This document shows positions 22,463-26,962 of a DNA stretch of 26,962 nt, piece after piece. Made by a program: the position numbers and the translations under genes. This DNA comes from an uncultured Cloacibacillus sp. Lineage in GTDB: Bacteria > Synergistota > Synergistia > Synergistales > Synergistaceae. Numbering within the stretch: the stretch's first letter is position 1; each line of letters opens with the position of its first letter. The notes under the pieces were generated by a model. It saw only the letters and a program-made list of their open reading frames with translations. It was not told the origin of the DNA and made no database searches. The stretch is from assembly GCA_900544635.1 (NCBI GenBank), contig UQVV01000001.1, positions 1 to 26,962 on the forward strand, given 5' to 3'.

Positions 22463-23754
22463 TAGTCATGCTGCTTCTTGCTGCCGTTTTAATAATAGGC
22501 ATAGCCATAGCCGTGCCGATATCCTACTCGATAGCGGTCTCCGGCGCGTTCTACCTTCTGGTGGAATCCACGCTGCCGGTGCTCGTCATAGCGCAGCGCA
22601 TGGTGGTCGGCGTCGACTCCTTCACTCTGCTCGCGATACCGCTCTTCCTCCTCGCCGGCGCTCTCATGGCCGAGGGCGACATAACCCCGCGAATCATGAG
22701 ATTCGCCTCCAGCATGGTCGGACACATCCGCGGCGGCATGGCGATGGTCATGGTCGTCTCCTGCATGTTCTTCGGCGCGATTTCGGGGTCGGGCGTCGCA
22801 GACGTCGCGGCCATCGGCTCTATAATGCTCCCCGCCATGAAAGGGCAGAGCTATAAGCCGGCCTTCAGCGCCTCGCTGCTCGGATGCGGCGGCGCACTCG
22901 CGACCATCATACCGCCGAGCATCGTCATGGTCGTCCTCGGAGTGACGATGGGAGCCTCGATAGGCAAGCTCTTCATAGCGGGCTTCATCCCCGGAATACT
23001 TTCCGGCGGCGGCCTTATGCTCGTCTCCTATTACTTCGCGAAGAAAGAAAATTACCCGCGTCTGCCGAAGGCCGACGCACGCGAAAAGTGGGAGGCCTTC
23101 AAAGGCGCGTTCCTGCCGATGGTGACGCCTGCGATAATCATCGTCGGAATACTCGAAGGCATTTTCACAGCGACGGAGGCCGGCGCGGTCGCGGCTTTCT
23201 ACGCTCTGATACTTTCGAAATACGTCTACAAAAAGCTGTCGTGGCGCCGCTTCTTTGAAATATGCCTCGAAGTCGGCAAAACGAGCGCCGTCGTCCTCTT
23301 CATCATATCGGCGGCGAGCCTCTTCGGCTGGGTGCTCACCTCTCAGAACATACCGCAGAAGATAGCGGAGGTCATCCTCGGCATCTCCGACAACTACTGG
23401 GCCGTTCTGATATTCTTCAACCTGCTGCTGCTCATCCTCGGAACCTTCATGGAGACGACGGCGATAATCCTTATAATTATCCCGATATTCATGCCGATAA
23501 TGACGCAGATAGGCGTCGACCCGATACACCTCGGCGTGATGGTCTGCGTCAACATGGCGATAGGGGCCAACACGCCGCCGCTCGGCGTCGACCTCATGAC
23601 GGCATGCAAGGTCGCCGACATACCGTACGAGGATTCGTTCCGCTACATCCCGTACTTCCTGACTTCCATGTTCATCGTGCTGGTGTTGGTCATCATATTC
23701 CCCGGCCTCTCGACGTGGCTGCCCAATATGCTGGTGACCTCTGCCGGAGCGTAG
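22459..23754 (+). CDS. dctM: TRAP transporter large permease, DctM family
   Basis: A 431-aa permease that couples ligand uptake to a sodium or proton gradient. About 12 hydrophobic segments are visible. Family hallmarks are FTLLAIPLFLLAGALMAEGDI, FFGAISGSGVADVAAIGSIMLPAM and CGGALATIIPPSIVMVVLG. The C-terminal half has TEAGAVAAFYAL and GANTPPLGVDLM. The start is GTG at 22459, overlapping the DctQ stop, with AGGGAAAGA 0-5 bases ahead. An ATG three codons on is an alternative. It is the last gene of the operon and a strong terminator follows within 30 bases. Confidence 0.95.
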   Translation: MIVMLLLAAVLIIGIAIAVPISYSIAVSGAFYLLVESTLPVLVIAQRMVVGVDSFTLLAIPLFLLAGALMAEGDITPRIMRFASSMVGHIRGGMAMVMVVSCMFFGAISGSGVADVAAIGSIMLPAMKGQSYKPAFSASLLGCGGALATIIPPSIVMVVLGVTMGASIGKLFIAGFIPGILSGGGLMLVSYYFAKKENYPRLPKADAREKWEAFKGAFLPMVTPAIIIVGILEGIFTATEAGAVAAFYALILSKYVYKKLSWRRFFEICLEVGKTSAVVLFIISAASLFGWVLTSQNIPQKIAEVILGISDNYWAVLIFFNLLLLILGTFMETTAIILIIIPIFMPIMTQIGVDPIHLGVMVCVNMAIGANTPPLGVDLMTACKVADIPYEDSFRYIPYFLTSMFIVLVLVIIFPGLSTWLPNMLVTSAGA

Positions 23755-23783
23755 AGCGACACGGCCGACAAAGTATCAACACA

Positions 23784-23813
23784 AGCGGGGCGCGCGGAGC
23801 GTCCCGCTTTTTT
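23784..23813 (+). terminator. TRAP operon terminator
   Basis: AGCGGG (23784-23789) pairs with CCCGCT (23803-23808). The stem extends through a G-T pair and CGC/GCG, and a run of six T follows. It lies 30 bases after the dctM stop. Confidence 0.85.
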
Positions 23814-24134
23814 GCGCGCGCCTCGCGTCTGCGCGTCTTCCCGTAAACGCACAGCGGCGGCGCGCGTCCGGCGGCGGCGCGGCGAGGGGCGGGGCTTTCG
23901 CGCGGTTTCCGGCGCGTTCGCGAATTTGCCGAAGCTTCGGCGAATCGCCGCCTTTTCCCTAAAGCGAGAGCCGCGCCCGCGCGTAAAGGCGCGCGCGCAA
24001 AGCTCAGGCGCGGGGCCGCGCGTCGGGCGGGGAGCCGCGTCTTCACAAAATCTCCATAAGTTCCACACGCTTCGGCCACATTCGCGCGGTACGATATGAA
24101 GGTCGAATTGTCGCCGGAAAGCGCCGCGCTTTTA
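23814..24134. other. GC-rich intergenic stretch without a credible gene
   Basis: Open frames exist on both strands, but they are Arg/Ala/Pro-rich, lack ribosome sites and overlap the dctM end or terminator. The stretch holds many GCGC runs and a 14-bp perfect palindrome, GCCGAAGCTTCGGC, near 23930-23943. It may be a decayed gene or spacer. No tRNA, rRNA or CRISPR repeat is seen. Confidence 0.5.
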
Positions 24135-24164
24135 TTGACATACTGACGCGTATGTATATATAAT
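24135..24164 (+). promoter_or_regulatory. Promoter of the TetR/efflux genes
   Basis: TTGACA (24135-24140), 18 bases, TATAAT (24159-24164). GGGAGG precedes the tetR-type ATG at 24212. Confidence 0.65.
24138..24155. promoter_or_regulatory. Palindromic operator in the efflux promoter
   Basis: ACATAC (24138-24143), six bases, GTATGT (24150-24155). It is a perfect inverted repeat beginning in the -35 and filling the spacer. It resembles the ACATAC-type half-sites of AcrR/TtgR-like repressors, so autorepression by the TetR gene that follows is likely. Confidence 0.6.
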
Positions 24165-24211
24165 TTATCGCGGTTTTTTGTCACATCGGGTGAAAAGGGA
24201 GGGAAAATCAA

Positions 24212-24835
24212 ATGCGGAGGACTAAGGAGGAAGCGATGCGCACGAGGATGAGCATTATGGAATCGGCGCTCGACATTTTCAGCGAGAAGAATTTCGCGAA
24301 CGCTTCCGTCTCCGAGATAACGGCGCGCATCGGTCTGTCAAAGGGCGCGTTTTACTGGCATTTCAAGAACAAGCAGGACATCCTCATCAAGATAATCGAG
24401 GAGTTCTGCGCCGGCGACTGCGACAAGTATATGGGGCTGTGCGAGACTTCGCCCGAGGCCGTCGGTTCGCTGCGCGGATATGTGAAAGAGGTGCTTGAGC
24501 GCCTGCGCAGCGAGGAGCGGTGGAAGAAGCTGCACGAGCTTATGATCCGCCGCCACGAGTGGCCGGAGGACATCCGCGAGCGCGTCGACGAGATTCTTCA
24601 CGAGGCGACGATGCGCGACATCAAGCAGATGGAGACGTACATAGTGACGCGCCAGAAGGCCGGAAAGATACGCAAGTCGCTGTCGGCGCACAGGGCCGCG
24701 GTGCTTCTCGTCAGCATCTTCCACGGCTTCGGAATATCGCAGCTCGCGGGCGCGCTGCCGGAGGAGCTGCCGGAGAGCCTCGACATTCTGTTCGACGCGC
24801 TCACGAAAGAGTTTTCGGTGAAGAGCGAAGCGTAA
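24212..24835 (+). CDS. TetR/AcrR-family transcriptional regulator
   Basis: A 207-aa repressor. The N-terminal helix-turn-helix covers about residues 10-57 (ALDIFSEKNFANASVSEITA, then IGLSKGAFYWHFKNKQDIL), the standard TetR signature with the YxHFxxK end. The C-terminal ligand domain, residues ~65-200, is helical and resembles those of efflux repressors. The ATG at 24212 has GGGAGG 8-9 bases upstream; an internal ATG eight codons on is less likely. It precedes the membrane-fusion protein gene by 71 bases on the same strand, so it may share a transcript and control itself and the pump through the palindrome. The inducing compound is unknown. Confidence 0.93.
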   Translation: MRRTKEEAMRTRMSIMESALDIFSEKNFANASVSEITARIGLSKGAFYWHFKNKQDILIKIIEEFCAGDCDKYMGLCETSPEAVGSLRGYVKEVLERLRSEERWKKLHELMIRRHEWPEDIRERVDEILHEATMRDIKQMETYIVTRQKAGKIRKSLSAHRAAVLLVSIFHGFGISQLAGALPEELPESLDILFDALTKEFSVKSEA

Positions 24836-24906
24836 AGGCGGCAATCCCTGCCAGAACGAGGGAATACAGATAAACAAAAAACGGAAAGTGTAGGTGGCAC
24901 TGAAAA

Positions 24907-26139
24907 ATGCAGGGAAATGGAGAAAACAAGAACGTGGAGATCAAGGGCAATCCGAAGTCTCCGTGGGTGAAGATAGCCGCAGCGGTCGTGGTGATCGCCG
25001 TCGTCTTCTTCGGCTACAGGGCCTGGAAGGACGGCTCGTCGCAGCCGGTGCAGCAGGCGGCCGCGGAGCCGGTGGTCATCGTCAGGCAGGTCGAGAAGTT
25101 CGACGCTTCGTCCGTGCCTTCGGAGTACGTGGGCCGCGTAGAGTCGATTCAGTCGGTCTCCGTGAAGCCGCAGATTTCCGGCGAGATAGCTAAGGTCTGC
25201 TTCAAGGAAGGCTCCGTCGTCAAGGCGGGACAGCTTCTCTTCCAGATAGACCCGAAGCAGTACGAGGCGACGGTTCAGCTCCGCAAGGCCGAGCTCCAGC
25301 AGGCGGAGGCGAACCTCGTGACCGCAGAGAAGTATTACAAGCGCGTAACGGCGGCGAGCGAGCGCGCGGTCTCCGCGACGGACAGAGATACGGCGGAGGG
25401 CAACTTCCTCCAGGCCAAGGCCGCGGTAGCGCAGGCGAAGGCGGCTCTCAAGCTCGCGCAGATAGATCTCAGCTACTGCCGCATCACCTCGCCGATAACG
25501 GGAAAGATAGGCAGGGCGCTCTACACGAAGGGCAACTACGTGACGCCGCAGATAACGGAGCTCGCCTCCATCGTGCAGATGGACCCCATCCGCGTCTCCT
25601 ACCCGCTGCCCGACAGGGACTACCTCGACCAGCTTTCGCTCTTCAAGGAGGACGGCTCCGTCTACAACACGAGCCTGATTCTCAGCAACGGCGAGAAATA
25701 CAACGTCCCCGGCAAGCGCGACTTTGAGAACAACAGGGTCGACCAGACGACCGGAACGATAATGATGCGCCTGCGCTTCGCGAACAAGGAAGGAATGCTG
25801 ATTCCGGGCGAAATGGTCCGCGTCTTTACGAAGCCCGTCAAGAGCCATATAGTCAACGCCGTCCCGCAGACCGCGGTCATGGCCGACGAGCAGGGCGACT
25901 ACGTCTACGTCATCAACGCCGACAACACGGCGCGTCAGGCGCGCGTGACGCTCGGACGCGAGTTCGGCGAGCTGCGCGAGGTCACGAGCGGGGTTGAGGC
26001 GGGCGAGAACGTCGCCGTCGCCGGACTTCAGCGCCTGCGCCCCGGAGCGAAGGTCCGCATAGAGACCTCCGCCGATGAGAAGCCCGCGGCTGAGAAGGCC
26101 GCAGCGCAGGGCGGAGAGGCCCCGAAAGAGGGAAATTAA
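24907..26139 (+). CDS. RND efflux membrane-fusion protein (AcrA/MexA-type)
   Basis: A 410-aa periplasmic adaptor linking the RND pump to an outer-membrane channel. Instead of a lipobox it has an N-terminal membrane anchor, about residues 22-38 (WVKIAAAVVVIAVVFFGYRAW). Next come the lipoyl half-motif (VSVKPQISGEIAKVCFKEGS), an alpha-helical hairpin with Ala/Gln/Glu-rich helices, and the second lipoyl half (DLSYCRITSPITGKIGRALY). Beta-barrel and membrane-proximal domains follow. The tail is Ala/Glu-rich. The ATG has AGGTGG upstream. The pump gene begins 3 bases after its stop. No outer-membrane factor gene is seen before the window ends. Confidence 0.94.
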   Translation: MQGNGENKNVEIKGNPKSPWVKIAAAVVVIAVVFFGYRAWKDGSSQPVQQAAAEPVVIVRQVEKFDASSVPSEYVGRVESIQSVSVKPQISGEIAKVCFKEGSVVKAGQLLFQIDPKQYEATVQLRKAELQQAEANLVTAEKYYKRVTAASERAVSATDRDTAEGNFLQAKAAVAQAKAALKLAQIDLSYCRITSPITGKIGRALYTKGNYVTPQITELASIVQMDPIRVSYPLPDRDYLDQLSLFKEDGSVYNTSLILSNGEKYNVPGKRDFENNRVDQTTGTIMMRLRFANKEGMLIPGEMVRVFTKPVKSHIVNAVPQTAVMADEQGDYVYVINADNTARQARVTLGREFGELREVTSGVEAGENVAVAGLQRLRPGAKVRIETSADEKPAAEKAAAQGGEAPKEGN

Positions 26140-26142
26140 AAA

Positions 26143-26962
26143 ATGTTCTCTAAATTCTTCATCGAACGTCCGCGATTCGCGATGGTCGTCTGCATCGTCA
26201 TCGCGCTCGCGGGCATAATATCCATCTTCTCGCTGCCGGTCGAGCAGTACCCCGAGGTCGCGCCGCCGCAGATACGCGTCAACACCTCCTACCGCGGAGC
26301 CGACGCCGAGACGATAGCGAACACCCTCGCCGCGCCTCTCGAAGAGGAGGTCAACGGAGTCGAGGGCATGATCTATATGGACTCGACCTCGAGCAACAAC
26401 GGCGAATATACGCTCTACGTCACCTTCGCCACGGGCACCGACTCCGACATGGCGCTCGTCCGCGTCCAGAACCGCGTCTCGCAGGTTCAGCCGCAGCTGC
26501 CGCAGGAGGTCGTCGACGAAGGCATCACGGTCGAAACGTCGTTCTCCGACACTCTGGGCTTCCTCGCGCTCACCTCGCCGAACGGCACCTACGACGAGCT
26601 TGAGCTTATGAACTACGCCTACGCGAACATCAGAAGCCGCCTCCAGCGCGTCGCTGGCATGGGCAACGTCCAGGTCTTCGGCGCTAAGTACAGCATCCGC
26701 GTCTGGCTCGACCCGATGCGCATCACCTCGCTCGGCCTCTCGATAGAGGATGTCGCGGCGGCGATACAGAGCCAGAACAAGCAGGCCTCGATAGGCTCCA
26801 TCGGCGCGCGCCCGGGCAGCGACATCAACAGCCCGCTCGTCTACACGCTGATGGCGAAGGGACGCCTTTCGACGGTCAAGGAATTTGAAGAGATAATCGT
26901 CCGCACCGCCTCCGACGGCGGCCTAGTCAAGCTGAAGGACATCTCGCGCATAGAGCTCGGCT
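26143..26962 (+). CDS. RND efflux pump (AcrB/MexB-type), N-terminal part
   Basis: The inner-membrane drug/proton antiporter, cut by the window edge after 273 residues of an expected ~1000. The start MFSKFFIERPRFAMVVCIVI is the classic HAE1-RND N-terminus with TM1 at about 11-29. LPVEQYPEVAPPQIRVNTSY, DAETIANTLAAPLEEEVNGVEGM and YTLYVTFATGTDSDMALVRVQNR are typical of the porter domain. IRSRLQRVAGMGNVQVFG follows. The drug-binding and proton-relay regions lie beyond the edge. Codon use matches the upstream adaptor, and the 3-base gap shows one operon. Confidence 0.96.
   Translation, partial: MFSKFFIERPRFAMVVCIVIALAGIISIFSLPVEQYPEVAPPQIRVNTSYRGADAETIANTLAAPLEEEVNGVEGMIYMDSTSSNNGEYTLYVTFATGTDSDMALVRVQNRVSQVQPQLPQEVVDEGITVETSFSDTLGFLALTSPNGTYDELELMNYAYANIRSRLQRVAGMGNVQVFGAKYSIRVWLDPMRITSLGLSIEDVAAAIQSQNKQASIGSIGARPGSDINSPLVYTLMAKGRLSTVKEFEEIIVRTASDGGLVKLKDISRIELG

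Noticed and set aside
23693..24211. Minus-strand frame across the gap between dctM and tetR
   Set aside because: Passes through the dctM end, the terminator and the efflux promoter. The Arg/Ala-rich translation resembles nothing known.
24598..25848. 416-codon minus-strand frame opposite TetR and the adaptor
   Set aside because: Crosses two real genes on the other strand and lacks motifs or a ribosome site.
1..26962. tRNA, rRNA, CRISPR array or insertion sequence
   Set aside because: No cloverleaf, rRNA segment, repeat-spacer array, transposase or terminal inverted repeats were recognised by reading.

Overview
The window looks like a chromosomal segment of a GC-rich, Gram-negative-type anaerobe. 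It has a tripartite RND efflux system, a TRAP transporter with an exported binding protein, an M20-family protein and citrate-lyase accessory genes. This mix would fit the Synergistota (Cloacibacillus/Synergistes-like), but that is an inference from gene content; no marker gene here proves it. Codons are strongly G/C-ending almost throughout, except in the first ~500 bases, which are visibly AT-richer.

Left arm, all on the minus strand (1-12030). Positions 1-311 hold the N-terminus of a LarA-like (DUF2088) protein with its own promoter and a palindrome. Next, in transcription order, come a beta-CASP metallo-beta-lactamase protein, an unrecognised membrane-anchored 517-aa protein and tyrS (5029 to 508), probably one operon ending in a long hairpin. 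A dCMP deaminase, a NarL/LuxR response regulator and a DesK/NarX-like histidine kinase follow the same pattern (7653 to 5087). The run 12030 to 7761 encodes an M20 amidohydrolase-like protein, an acyl-adenylate ligase-like protein, CitC and CitX, packed tightly.

Middle (12186-18199). rarD, a P5C-reductase-like gene and a MATE exporter lie on the plus strand. bioY, a Phd/YefM-RelE/ParE toxin-antitoxin pair, a 54-aa one-TM protein and a NeuD-like acetyltransferase lie on the minus strand. Upstream of the P5C-reductase-like gene, a consensus promoter drives a 26-29 codon ORF that is closed by a terminator.

Right arm, all on the plus strand (18300-26962). An Aas-like PlsC/acyl-adenylate ligase fusion is followed by a cupin, a TRAP operon (DctP, DctQ, DctM) with a consensus promoter and strong terminator, a 457-base stretch without a credible gene, and a TetR regulator, membrane-fusion protein and RND pump (cut by the window edge). 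The TetR promoter carries a palindrome between -35 and -10.

Most notable: three enzymes have lost residues that are normally catalytic. The M20 protein has Gly at the general-base Glu and Ala at a metal His. The neighbouring ligase lacks the P-loop Lys and the A10 Lys, and both sit directly upstream of citC-citX with no citrate lyase subunits in view. The PlsC domain of the Aas-like fusion has Tyr for the catalytic His. The M20-ligase-CitC-CitX cluster is the best candidate for an undescribed system in this window.
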